Assembly (NCBI GenBank): GCA_964500365.1
Contig: CAZCPB010000089.1
Coordinates: 1 to 14,969, forward strand
DNA from: CAZCPB01 sp964500365
GTDB lineage: Bacteria > Planctomycetota > Phycisphaerae > Phycisphaerales > UBA1924
Direction: 5' to 3'
DNA length: 14,969 nucleotides
In this document: piece by piece, positions 1 to 6,920 of the stretch
Layout: every line of letters begins with the position of its first letter
Position numbering within the stretch: the stretch's first letter is position 1
The notes under the pieces: generated by a model
Databases searched by the model: none
Seen by the model: only the letters and a program-made list of their open reading frames with translations
Told to the model about the DNA's origin: nothing
Position numbers and translations under genes: made by a program

Positions 1-80
1 GCCGCCAGGGCGAGCATGAGCAGCGCGCCGACAAGGGGGCCGGTCAATCCGCCAGAGAACGCCAGTATCGCGCACGTCAT
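1..80 (-). CDS. 5' end of an unidentified protein with a hydrophobic N-terminus (partial, runs off left edge)
   Basis: Only the first 26 codons are present. An ATG at 80 is preceded by a good ribosome binding site, GGAGAG at 85-90 (minus strand), four bases before the start. The translation begins MTCAILAFSGGLTG and continues into a run rich in Leu, Ala, Val and Gly with no charged residue, so it is a transmembrane helix or signal anchor. It follows flgE, and a sigma-28-like promoter lies just upstream, so it is probably a late motility gene. MotA or another stator or membrane flagellar protein is conceivable from position, because motA, motB or fliL often follow flgE. The residues visible are too few to assign a family, and I do not do so. 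Confidence 0.6.
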   Translation of the reverse strand, partial: MTCAILAFSGGLTGPLVGALLMLALA

Positions 81-100
81 GCCGCTCTCCGGGGACCGGG

Positions 101-115
101 ACCCCGCACGGGGGT
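101..115 (-). other. Small inverted repeat in the presumed leader of the left-edge gene
   Basis: An ACCCC/GGGGT inverted repeat with a five-base loop lies between the predicted sigma-28 start point and the ribosome binding site at 85-90. If the promoter is real, this hairpin would begin close to the 5' end of the message. The stem is short, and a function is not supported by anything else. Confidence 0.2.
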
Positions 116-123
116 ACGGTCGG

Positions 124-151
124 TTATCGGAGAGCCCCCCTGCCGACTTGA
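124..151 (-). promoter_or_regulatory. Candidate sigma-28 (FliA) flagellar promoter upstream of the left-edge gene
   Basis: Read on the minus strand, TCAAGTCG (151 to 144) is followed by a 12-base spacer and TCCGATAA (131 to 124). The flagellar sigma-28 consensus is TAAAGTTT, 11 bases, GCCGATAA. The -10 matches 7 of 8, the -35 matches 5 of 8, and the spacer is one base long. Transcription would start near 117, giving a leader of about 37 bases before the ATG at 80. The TA-containing -10 stands out in very GC-rich sequence. It sits in the noncoding gap after flgE. Activity is inferred from consensus only. Confidence 0.5.
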
Positions 152-167
152 GCCCGGGGGGGCGGGC
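152..167 (-). other. Small GC stem-loop just after flgE
   Basis: Immediately downstream of the flgE stop, a 5-bp inverted repeat (GCCCG and CGGGC) encloses a six-base C-rich loop on the minus strand. No T-run follows, so it is not a clear intrinsic terminator. It lies between flgE and the sigma-28-like promoter and could be a weak processing or pausing element, or chance in GC-rich sequence. Confidence 0.25.
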
Positions 168-179
168 CGCGGCTGGTTC

Positions 180-1940
180 TCAGCGCCCCAGCACCAGGAG
201 TTGCTGGAACAGGTCGTTGGTCGTCTGGATGACGCGCGACGACGCCGAGAAACCCGTGGCGGCCTGGATCAGACCGATGAACTCGCTCGAGAGGTCCACG
301 TTGGAGAGTTCGAGCGCTCCGCCGACAATCCGCCCGGCGCCCATCGTCTTGCCGGGCGTGATGACCGGTGTCCCGCTGTTGGGTCCCACCAGGAACAGAT
401 TGCCCCCCGCGTCGACCAGCCCCTCGTTGTTCGCGAACGTGGCCAGCACGACCTGCCCCAGCGTCCTCGTCAGCCCGTTGCTGAAGGCGCCCGTGATCGT
501 CCCGTCCTCACCGACCGCGTAAGTCGTCAGCGTCCCGATGGGCGAGCCGTCCCGGAACGTGGCCGCGATATTCGAATCGGTGTCGGCCAGCGCCGTCACA
601 GTGTCCTGCCCGCTCGAGAGCGAGAGGTCGAACACGAGGGGCGACTCGGCGCCGGTGTTGTCCCGGTCCACCACCACCTGGATCGGCGTCGTGGTGATGA
701 GCTGGCCCGCGGTGTTGAAGCTGACCACGCCCGTGCCCAGCGCGATCGCCAGATCGCTGTCCTCCGCGCTGTCGAGGTAATACCGCCATTCCGTCCCGCC
801 GTTGGACTTTCCGTCGAGCACCATCGCGACGTCCACTTCCAGCGGCGAGCCCAGCGAGTCGAACACGACAAAGGTGGTCCGCACGCTCTCGCCGTCGGCC
901 GTCTGCTTGGTCTCGGTCGCGAAGGCCGTGCGCCGGAAGTCACCCGAATCGTCCAGGATGCGCAGGTCCGACGGGTCGATCCGCAGGCTGTTGGCGGTCC
1001 CCGTGTTCCCGTCCACCGTGATGATGCCCAGGTGCGTCTCAAGGCTCACGCCCGGGGTGCGCCCGTCGGGGTTTGGTCCACCCACGTTCTGGATCCCGAG
1101 CGCCGCGGTGATGAAGTCCATGAGATCCTGGACCGTGGCCGTGCTGGTGATCGCGAGCTGCGCGGGCGCGACGACCTTGGTGCCCTTCTCGACGCCGCGC
1201 AGCTCGAAGGTGTCGCCCGCGAAGAACAGCGGGATCCCCGAGAGCACCTGGTCGGGGTCCTCGATGTCCACCAGACGCGTGGTCGGCTCGAGCTGGTTCC
1301 CCGCCGCGGGGGGTGGGTTGGCCGTGGCGATCGCGCGGAGGCCGACGCTGGGCACCTGACCGACCAGCTCGGTCCGCGATCCGCGCGTCGGCAGCGGCCC
1401 GGCGGCGTTGAGGTTCCCGGCCATGTGCACGTTCCGGGTCGCCTCGGCGAGCGTGAGGGCCCCAACGGGGATGTTGAGCGGCACCAGGGCGCCCGGCGTG
1501 ATGTTGAAGCTGCCGTCCAACCCGTAGCCCAGCACCCGGTCCCCCGAGATGTTCACGAGATCGTGCTCGGCGTTGGTGCGGAACGCCCCGGCGCGGGTGT
1601 AGGCCTGCCGGCCGCCCGAATCGACGACGAAGAACCCGTCGCCCTCGATCGCCAGGTCCCGCGAATCGCCCGTGGGGGAGATCGTGCCGCCCGAGAAGTT
1701 CCGCTGTGTCCCGGCGATCGCCACGCCCAGGCCGACCTGTGCCGGGTTGGTTCCACCCGTGGACTCGCCCGGGGGCGTCCCGATCGAGAACGTCCGGCTG
1801 AACATGTTGGAGAACATCAACCGGCTGGACTTGAACGCCGTGGTGTTCACGTTGGCGATGTTGTTGCCGATGACGTCGAGGCTGCGCGCGTTGGCGTTCA
1901 AGCCGGAAAGCGCCGTGTACATCGCGACGGTGGAAGCCAT
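180..1940 (-). CDS. flgE: Flagellar hook protein FlgE
   Basis: FlgE polymerises into the hook, the universal joint between rod and filament. The 586-residue product begins with the axial-protein motif: LSGLNANARSLDVIGNNIAN at residues 11-30, followed by VNTTAFKSSR. It also has the FlgE/FlgG signatures IEGDGFFVV (98-106) and YTRAGAF (114-120). It ends with the paired C-terminal helix from NVDLSSEFIGLIQAATGFSA to the final LFQQLLVLGR. The termini form the coiled D0 domain; the middle is the variable exposed D1-D3 part. It is longer than the roughly 400-residue E. coli hook protein, so the surface domains are expanded. I see no cysteine. The ATG at 1940 has GGAG nine bases upstream, inside a small hairpin. 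A 61-bp gap separates it from the preceding gene. Confidence 0.96.
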   Translation of the reverse strand: MASTVAMYTALSGLNANARSLDVIGNNIANVNTTAFKSSRLMFSNMFSRTFSIGTPPGESTGGTNPAQVGLGVAIAGTQRNFSGGTISPTGDSRDLAIEGDGFFVVDSGGRQAYTRAGAFRTNAEHDLVNISGDRVLGYGLDGSFNITPGALVPLNIPVGALTLAEATRNVHMAGNLNAAGPLPTRGSRTELVGQVPSVGLRAIATANPPPAAGNQLEPTTRLVDIEDPDQVLSGIPLFFAGDTFELRGVEKGTKVVAPAQLAITSTATVQDLMDFITAALGIQNVGGPNPDGRTPGVSLETHLGIITVDGNTGTANSLRIDPSDLRILDDSGDFRRTAFATETKQTADGESVRTTFVVFDSLGSPLEVDVAMVLDGKSNGGTEWRYYLDSAEDSDLAIALGTGVVSFNTAGQLITTTPIQVVVDRDNTGAESPLVFDLSLSSGQDTVTALADTDSNIAATFRDGSPIGTLTTYAVGEDGTITGAFSNGLTRTLGQVVLATFANNEGLVDAGGNLFLVGPNSGTPVITPGKTMGAGRIVGGALELSNVDLSSEFIGLIQAATGFSASSRVIQTTNDLFQQLLVLGR

Positions 1941-1942
1941 GA

Positions 1943-1953
1943 GGAGAAGCTCC
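1943..1953 (-). promoter_or_regulatory. Shine-Dalgarno of flgE inside a mini-hairpin
   Basis: The minus strand reads GGAGCTTCTCC two bases before the flgE ATG. The GGAG that would serve as ribosome binding site can pair with the CTCC next to the start codon across a three-base loop. A four-bp stem is marginal, but it could lower initiation at the hook gene unless opened. Inference from sequence only. Confidence 0.3.
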
Positions 1954-2001
1954 GTTGAGGTACGTCAGGAACGCCGCGCCCGGCCGCACGCGCGGTCGCG
2001 C

Positions 2002-2514
2002 TCAGCCGTCGAGCGTCGCGGGGCCCGACCTCGCCAGCGTGCGAAGCAGTGATGCGTTGAGCGCCCCGGTGTCCGGGAGCGGCCCGCCCGCGCCGCCCCC
2101 CGCCGTCGGGCGGGCCTCCGGCGCGTGGACGACGCCGTCGATACCCGCCGCCGCAAGCCCCGGTCCCAGCTCCACGGGGCCGGTCACCTGGCGCACCGCC
2201 ACGTCCAGGCGGAGCGCCATCCCGTCGATCATCACGAGCGCGCGCGACACGCCCGCGGCCTCCGCGCGGTCCGCCGCGATCGAAAGCCGCTGAAGCTGCT
2301 CGTCGGTGAGCGAGACCCCGCTGTCCTTGCCAAGGGTCACTGGTATCCCGCTGACGGCCACGCCCGACTGAGCCTTGGAAAGCAGGTCCGCGAAGCTCTG
2401 CCCGGCGCTCGCCGCCGCGCCGGCCGACCTCACGGGCGTCCCCGCAGCGCCGATCCCGCGTGCCGCGGCGCCGGCGCTCAAGGCCCGAAGCAATGAAGTT
2501 GCGTCCGTGCTCAC
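2002..2514 (-). CDS. Small flagellar operon protein, TIGR02530-like, between flgD and flgE
   Basis: This 170-residue protein has a core, VSLTDEQLQRLSIAADRAEA (67-86) followed by AGVSRALVMIDGMALRLDVAV (87-107), that resembles the small 'flagellar operon protein' family (TIGR02530) encoded between flgD and flgE in Bacillus, Clostridia and others. The molecular role of that family is not established; the position suggests hook assembly. Family members usually carry a histidine-arginine segment just before the core. Here that part reads VTLGKDSG and looks diverged. The N-terminal 50 residues are Ala/Gly-rich and the C-terminal 60 are Gly/Pro/Ala-rich, both probably disordered. The GTG start at 2514 overlaps the flgD stop by four bases (GTGA) and has CGGAG seven bases upstream, so it is probably translationally coupled to flgD. 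Confidence 0.75.
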   Translation of the reverse strand: MSTDATSLLRALSAGAAARGIGAAGTPVRSAGAAASAGQSFADLLSKAQSGVAVSGIPVTLGKDSGVSLTDEQLQRLSIAADRAEAAGVSRALVMIDGMALRLDVAVRQVTGPVELGPGLAAAGIDGVVHAPEARPTAGGGAGGPLPDTGALNASLLRTLARSGPATLDG

Positions 2515-2942
2515 ACCGTTGCTCCGGGGTTGTTCAGGATCACGACCTCGTCCACCTTCTTCATGGGCACTCGGCTGCCGTCATCGAGCGTCAACACCGC
2601 CCCGTCGTCGGTCCTCGACACGCCGACCACCACGCCGGCGACCCGCGTCCCCTCTTCCGAGATCCCGCTCACGCCACGCCCGATCAGCCCGGCGCCCGAC
2701 GCCCATTCGTTCTGGCTCACAAGCCCCTCGAGCCGCGACGACAGGTCCACGTCCGACTGGATGGACCGGATCGTCGAGAGCTGCTCGAGCAGCGTCGAGG
2801 TGTCGTTGGGTTTGAGCGGATCCTGGCGGGAGAGCTCGCTCAGGATGATCTTCAGGAAATCACCCGAGCCCAGTTCGCTGTACCGGTCGTTGGCGCCCGC
2901 CGCGGCGCTCGTGCTCGATGCCAGTGCGCTGATCGCCGACAT
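2511..2942 (-). CDS. flgD: Flagellar hook capping/scaffolding protein FlgD (short form)
   Basis: FlgD caps the growing hook and promotes FlgE addition. The 143-residue product carries the conserved N-terminal block at 29-47, with FLKIILSELSRQDPLKPND including the diagnostic QDPL (40-43), then a helix with LEQLSTIRSIQS. A GLIGRGVSG segment (85-93) and a short beta-rich tail (about 100-137) follow. It is much shorter than E. coli FlgD (about 230 residues) and lacks the full tudor/Ig-like C-terminal domains, as in Bacillus-type FlgD. The ATG at 2942 is chosen because GAGGAG lies seven bases upstream; an in-frame start at 3008 would overlap fliK and adds unconserved residues. It lies 26 bp after fliK. 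Confidence 0.9.
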   Translation of the reverse strand: MSAISALASSTSAAAGANDRYSELGSGDFLKIILSELSRQDPLKPNDTSTLLEQLSTIRSIQSDVDLSSRLEGLVSQNEWASGAGLIGRGVSGISEEGTRVAGVVVGVSRTDDGAVLTLDDGSRVPMKKVDEVVILNNPGATV

Positions 2943-2968
2943 GATCGTGCTCCTCGTTCTTCGCGGTC

Positions 2969-4333
2969 TCACGCCAGCGCGTCGAGCCGCAGCGTCGTTC
3001 CGTCCCATTCGATCAACGCGGGCTCCTCCGTCCTCAGTTCGGCGGGAAGCCCCGCTCGCTCAAAGCGCCCCGCGCTCGACTGCGCCGCTCTTTCCCCGCC
3101 CTGGTCCGGGCGAGCGTCCTGCCCGTGCTGCCCCGCACCGCCCGACCCGGCGCCCGACTGGTGTGAGACCTGTCCTTCGGCGGACCGTTGGGAATTCGCC
3201 GCCGCATCATCCGGTTCGCGCGACACGATCTGGAGGTGCTCGACTTTGAGGCCGCGTGCCTCGAGCCCGCTCCTCAGAAGGTCCGAGTCGCGCATCAGCA
3301 GGTCCCGGGAGCGGGGGTCCGCCGCCGTCAGCGTGGCGCTGACGCGTTCGCCCCGCAGGCTCAAATCGATGCGGACCTGGCCGAGCGCCTCGGGGGTAAG
3401 CCGCAGCGTGATGGAGCCCGATTTCTGCCGCAGGGCCGCCGCGAGCCCGCGCGAAACCTGCGCCGCAAGCCCGTCGTCGGATTCCGTGAAGCGAGCCCCC
3501 CGCGCCGTCGGCGACGGCAGCTGCACGGCCCGCGCCCCGCCAGCGCCGCGAGCGGTGGCGCCCACTCCCGGCGCGGCAGCAACTCCCGGTCGTGCAGGGG
3601 CACCCTCCAACCTGCCCGCGGAGGCAGCACCGGGACTCGAGGGAGTGCCCGCGGGCGCCGCGAGAACCGCCCCGGCGCGCGGCGCCGAAGCCGCCGACTC
3701 CCCGCTTGCGTTTGACGGCGTCGATGCAGCGGAACTCGTGTTCTGCTCGGCACCGTTCACCCGTCCACCACCCGGCGGGGCGATCAAGGTTGAGGGCGGC
3801 GCAGGCTCCGTGCTTCGCGCCCGGTCACTTGCGCTTTCCGTCGCGGCGGATCGAAACTCGTGCGCTGTCCACTTCGGAGCGTCGCCCGCCGCGCTCCCCT
3901 TTGATCCGTGATTCGCAGACCCCGCGTCGTCCGGCGAAGCGGTCCTGTTGTGCAAACCGGAGTCGGGCGCTCGATGAAGCTCGCTCTGGCCAGCGGGCGT
4001 CACCAGGAGCGCGGCCGCGGCGGCCGCGGGCGACAGAAGCTGAGTGGCGGCAACGCTCACGTCCGATGCGGTCGTCGCCTGAACCGTGTTCGGCGTCGTC
4101 GATGCCCGCTCGGTGCCCGACTCAATGTCCGCCGTGGACTCCGCCCCGCGCGGACTTTGCGGACTGTTGTTGCCTGTCGGCGCAACAATCAGCACCGACG
4201 CCGCCCCGCCGCTCGCGAAGGCCGTGATCGCCGCGCCCATGGCCGCGGCGAACGAACCCGCACCCGGGCGCGCTTCGCCCGGCCGTGCTGGCTCCCTGAA
4301 GCTCGGATTGGGCGCGACGGCGCCTGCGTTCAT
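2969..4333 (-). CDS. fliK: Flagellar hook-length control protein FliK
   Basis: FliK is secreted through the flagellar exporter during hook growth, measures hook length and switches export specificity. The product is 454 residues. Residues 1 to about 290 are an Ala/Ser/Pro/Gly-rich, low-complexity region of the kind expected for the disordered ruler. Residues about 300-372 match the C-terminal FliK/Flg_hook domain: SGSITLRLTPEALGQVRIDL, then VSATLTA and LLRSGLEARGLKVEHLQIV. A polar tail of about 80 residues follows. The ATG at 4333 overlaps the preceding gene's stop by four bases (ATGA) and has GGAGAG eight bases upstream, so this start is favoured over an in-frame start at 5038 lying over other genes. 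Assignment rests on the C-terminal domain and on the position before flgD. Confidence 0.88.
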   Translation of the reverse strand: MNAGAVAPNPSFREPARPGEARPGAGSFAAAMGAAITAFASGGAASVLIVAPTGNNSPQSPRGAESTADIESGTERASTTPNTVQATTASDVSVAATQLLSPAAAAAALLVTPAGQSELHRAPDSGLHNRTASPDDAGSANHGSKGSAAGDAPKWTAHEFRSAATESASDRARSTEPAPPSTLIAPPGGGRVNGAEQNTSSAASTPSNASGESAASAPRAGAVLAAPAGTPSSPGAASAGRLEGAPARPGVAAAPGVGATARGAGGARAVQLPSPTARGARFTESDDGLAAQVSRGLAAALRQKSGSITLRLTPEALGQVRIDLSLRGERVSATLTAADPRSRDLLMRDSDLLRSGLEARGLKVEHLQIVSREPDDAAANSQRSAEGQVSHQSGAGSGGAGQHGQDARPDQGGERAAQSSAGRFERAGLPAELRTEEPALIEWDGTTLRLDALA

Positions 4334-5031
4334 CCGGTGGACTCTCCGGGCACGGGGGATGGCACACCCCGCGTCCGGAGCCGTTCCAGCAATTCCGCTG
4401 CCAGCTTGGGGTCCTCTTTTGCGAACTCCTGGACCACGGCCGTTCGGATGTCGTCGTCCATCGCGTTCAGGTACGCGATCGCCTGGGCCATCCCCGACTC
4501 GCCCATGTCCATGGTCTGGCGCAGCATGGACTTGGCAATCTGCGGCTTGAGCCCTTCGAGCACGGCGAGCGTCTTCTTGAACTGCTCGTCGGTCGCCTGG
4601 TCGCGTGCCCGCCTGGTCAGGCTCTCGAACTCCGCGCGTGCCGCGGCGATCTGCCCGTTCAACCGTTCCAACTCGGCGACGCGCTCGTTGAGGATGCGCT
4701 GAAGCTGCGCGATCTCGTCGTGGATGCGCTGGCGACGCTGACGGTCGATCTCGGTGGCATCGAACCGGGCCTGCAGTTCCTGCTCCGACGTCACGGCGGG
4801 CTTGGAGAGTCGCGCCCGCTCCTCCGCGGCACGCGCGTCCGCTTCCGCCTGAGATTGCGCGCGCCGCTCCTGCTCGCGGACCTGCGCCAAGGTCGGCGCG
4901 AAGATCGCCCGGACCTGTTCCAGTCGGGCGCGATCGACGCGGTCTGTCGCGCTCAGCCACCCGAAGAACGCCGCAAGTCCCAGCACGTTGGCGACCGCCA
5001 GCACCGACAGCGCAAGCCAGATGGTTCTCAC
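4330..5031 (-). CDS. MotE/YlxF-like membrane-anchored coiled-coil protein with MgtE-N-like C-terminus
   Basis: This 233-residue protein has one N-terminal membrane helix (about 5-27, WLALSVLAVANVLGLAAFFG). A long charged coiled coil follows (about 33-145, rich in Glu, Arg, Gln and Ala). The C-terminal helical domain (about 153-221) reads like the MgtE N-terminal repeat fold, for example MAQAIAYLNAMDDDIRTAVV followed by LAAELLERL. The same architecture and the fliJ-fliK position occur in Bacillus YlxF and in MotE-type proteins; in rhizobia MotE acts as a periplasmic chaperone for the stator-associated MotC. Its function here is inferred from those relatives only. The GTG start at 5031 overlaps the fliJ stop (GTGA), with AAAGGAG eight bases upstream. 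Confidence 0.75.
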   Translation of the reverse strand: MRTIWLALSVLAVANVLGLAAFFGWLSATDRVDRARLEQVRAIFAPTLAQVREQERRAQSQAEADARAAEERARLSKPAVTSEQELQARFDATEIDRQRRQRIHDEIAQLQRILNERVAELERLNGQIAAARAEFESLTRRARDQATDEQFKKTLAVLEGLKPQIAKSMLRQTMDMGESGMAQAIAYLNAMDDDIRTAVVQEFAKEDPKLAAELLERLRTRGVPSPVPGESTG

Positions 5032-5495
5032 GGCTCATGCTCCTTTCGCGCCGCGCTCATCACGCCGATCTCGTCGAGCGCCGCCGCTTCCCGGCGCGAT
5101 TCCGCGAGCCTCCACGCCGCTCGCCGGCGCTCGCGGAGCGTCTCCACCGCGCGCCGGCGCGTCGTCGCCTCCATCAACTCCAGGCGCACGCCGCGCAGCC
5201 TCGCGAGCACGCCCGAAAGCCGCAGGGCCTCTCGGTGGGCGAGCCCGACCATGCGGAGCGAGGCCCCGGCCTGCAGCCGGACCGTGCGGAGATCGACCGC
5301 GCCCCCCCCTGACCCGGGCGATAAATGCTCACGAAGGTCCTCCTTCTCACGGACGATTCCCTCCTGGATCTCGCGGAGCCTGGCCTCCAGTTCCATCCGC
5401 TCCCGCTCGAGGGCCGCGACGGCGAGCTGCTTGGCGCGCTCCGCCGCGCGCCGCTGCTCAAGCACCGCCTCGAGTTCGAACACGAACCTCGCCAC
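5028..5495 (-). CDS. fliJ: Flagellar export protein FliJ
   Basis: FliJ is the small coiled-coil stalk that sits in the FliI hexamer and links it to the FlhA gate of the export apparatus. The 155-residue product is almost wholly helical and charged. It opens with the typical FliJ start MARFVFELEAVLEQRRAAE and continues with heptad-like Glu/Arg/Leu stretches. A Gly/Ser break near residues 59-66 (LSPGSGGG) separates two helical arms, as expected of an antiparallel coiled coil. Sequence conservation in FliJ is weak, so the call relies on length, composition, the opening motif and position after fliI. The GTG at 5495 has GGGGAG six bases upstream, in a 36-bp gap after fliI. Confidence 0.85.
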   Translation of the reverse strand: MARFVFELEAVLEQRRAAERAKQLAVAALERERMELEARLREIQEGIVREKEDLREHLSPGSGGGAVDLRTVRLQAGASLRMVGLAHREALRLSGVLARLRGVRLELMEATTRRRAVETLRERRRAAWRLAESRREAAALDEIGVMSAARKEHEP

Positions 5496-5531
5496 GACAC
5501 GCTCCCCGGCGCTCCCGGCGCGCCGTCACGC

Positions 5532-6920
5532 TCACCGCCGCGCACGACCCGCCCGGGCCGTCATCTCCGCCGCCTGTGCCGCGAGTTTGATCAGCGATCC
5601 TCTCGCCTCCTCGAACGCCGGGGTCTCCCCGCGACCCTGGCACAGCAGATCGTCCACCGCACGGTGCAGGTCGATCGCCACGTCCGTCTCCGGGTTGCTC
5701 CCGCGCGCGTAGGCCCCGATCTGCACCAGGTCCTCGACCTCGCGGTGCTGCGCGATCAACCGCACCACGCGCCGGCGCGCCTCGGCGTGGTCCGCATCGG
5801 CCACCTCGTCGCCCACGCGGCTGATCGAGTCGAGCACGTCGATCGCCGGGAAGTGGCCCTTGTGCGCCAGGGCCCGCGACAGCACCACGTGCCCGTCGAG
5901 GATGCCGCGGGCCGCGTCGGCGACCGGCTCGGTCATGTCGTCGCCCTCGACCAGGATCGTGTACAGGCCCGTGATCGACCCCGACTCCCCCACCGCCCCG
6001 GCCCGCTCCAGCAGCAGGGCCATCTGCGCGAACACGCTCGGCGTGTACCCCTTGGTCGCGGGTGGTTCCCCGACCGAGAGCCCCACCTGGCGCTGGGCGT
6101 GCGCGAAGCGCGTGATCGAGTCCATCACCAGCAGCACGTCCAGCCCCTGGTCGCGGAAATACTCCGCCGCGGTGCACGCCAGGCGCGCCGCCCGCAGCCG
6201 CATGAGCGGCGACTCGTCCCCTGTTGCCGCGATCACCACAGACCGGGCGAGGCCCTGGGGCCCGAGGCTGTGCTCGATGAAGTCCTTCACCTCGCGCCCG
6301 CGCTCGCCGATCAGCGCGATCACGCACACGTCGGCGCTCGTGCCCCGCGCGATCTGCCCGAGCAGCGTGCTCTTGCCCACGCCCGGCCCCGAGAAAATGC
6401 CCACCCGCTGACCGCGCCCCAGGGGCGTGAACAGGTCGATCGCCCGGACCCCCGTCAGCAGGGGGCGCGTGATCCGCCGGCGCGACATCGGCCCGATCGG
6501 GTCGGGGCTCATCGCCCGTGGAAGCGTGTCGCGGATCGCCGGACCCCCGTCGATCGGCGCGCCAAGGCCGTTAATCACGCGCCCGAGCATCGCGCGCCCG
6601 ACCGGCGCCGTCTGGTGGCTCTGCATTCCCCACACCGCGTCGCCCGGCCTGATCCCCGTCGTCTGGCCGAGCGTCATCACGACCGCCTGCTCGCGAGTGA
6701 AGCCGACGATCTCGCCGCGGCAGGGAAGGAACCCGTGCGCGTGCGGCTTGGCCGCCCTGGTGGGCCCGTGCGCCATCGGACCGATCTCGACCAGCGACCC
6801 GACCGGGAGAGGCAGCTCGTCCACCAGCACGGTCAGCCCCCGCAGCGCGGCAACCACGCCGCGCACCCGCATCGGCTGCACTTTGCGCAGCGTTTCGATG
6901 GCGCCCGCCAGCGCGGTCAC
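5532..6920 (-). CDS. fliI: Flagellum-specific export ATPase FliI
   Basis: FliI is the hexameric F1-beta-like ATPase that energises unloading of substrates at the flagellar type III exporter. The 462-residue product has the P-loop GPGVGKST (178-185), the GERGRE motif (205-210), the Walker B strand LLVMD (263-267) followed by SITRFAHAQRQVGL, and the GYTPSVFAQMALLLERAG segment (291-308). All match FliI rather than a rotary ATPase subunit. The N-terminal beta domain is complete and contains a short Pro/His-rich insertion near 51-65. The GTG start at 6920 overlaps the fliH stop (GTGA) and is preceded by GAGGAG eight bases upstream, consistent with FliH2-FliI complex formation and coupled translation. 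Confidence 0.97.
   Translation of the reverse strand: MTALAGAIETLRKVQPMRVRGVVAALRGLTVLVDELPLPVGSLVEIGPMAHGPTRAAKPHAHGFLPCRGEIVGFTREQAVVMTLGQTTGIRPGDAVWGMQSHQTAPVGRAMLGRVINGLGAPIDGGPAIRDTLPRAMSPDPIGPMSRRRITRPLLTGVRAIDLFTPLGRGQRVGIFSGPGVGKSTLLGQIARGTSADVCVIALIGERGREVKDFIEHSLGPQGLARSVVIAATGDESPLMRLRAARLACTAAEYFRDQGLDVLLVMDSITRFAHAQRQVGLSVGEPPATKGYTPSVFAQMALLLERAGAVGESGSITGLYTILVEGDDMTEPVADAARGILDGHVVLSRALAHKGHFPAIDVLDSISRVGDEVADADHAEARRRVVRLIAQHREVEDLVQIGAYARGSNPETDVAIDLHRAVDDLLCQGRGETPAFEEARGSLIKLAAQAAEMTARAGRARR

Noticed and set aside
1..80. Calling the left-edge gene MotA
   Set aside because: Position after flgE and a sigma-28-like promoter make it tempting, but the 26 visible residues show no MotA-specific pattern.
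201..1958. Long plus-strand open frame of 585 codons opposite flgE
   Set aside because: Arg/Gly/His-rich composition without any recognisable motif, exactly opposite a clear flgE. It is the usual antisense shadow in high-GC DNA.
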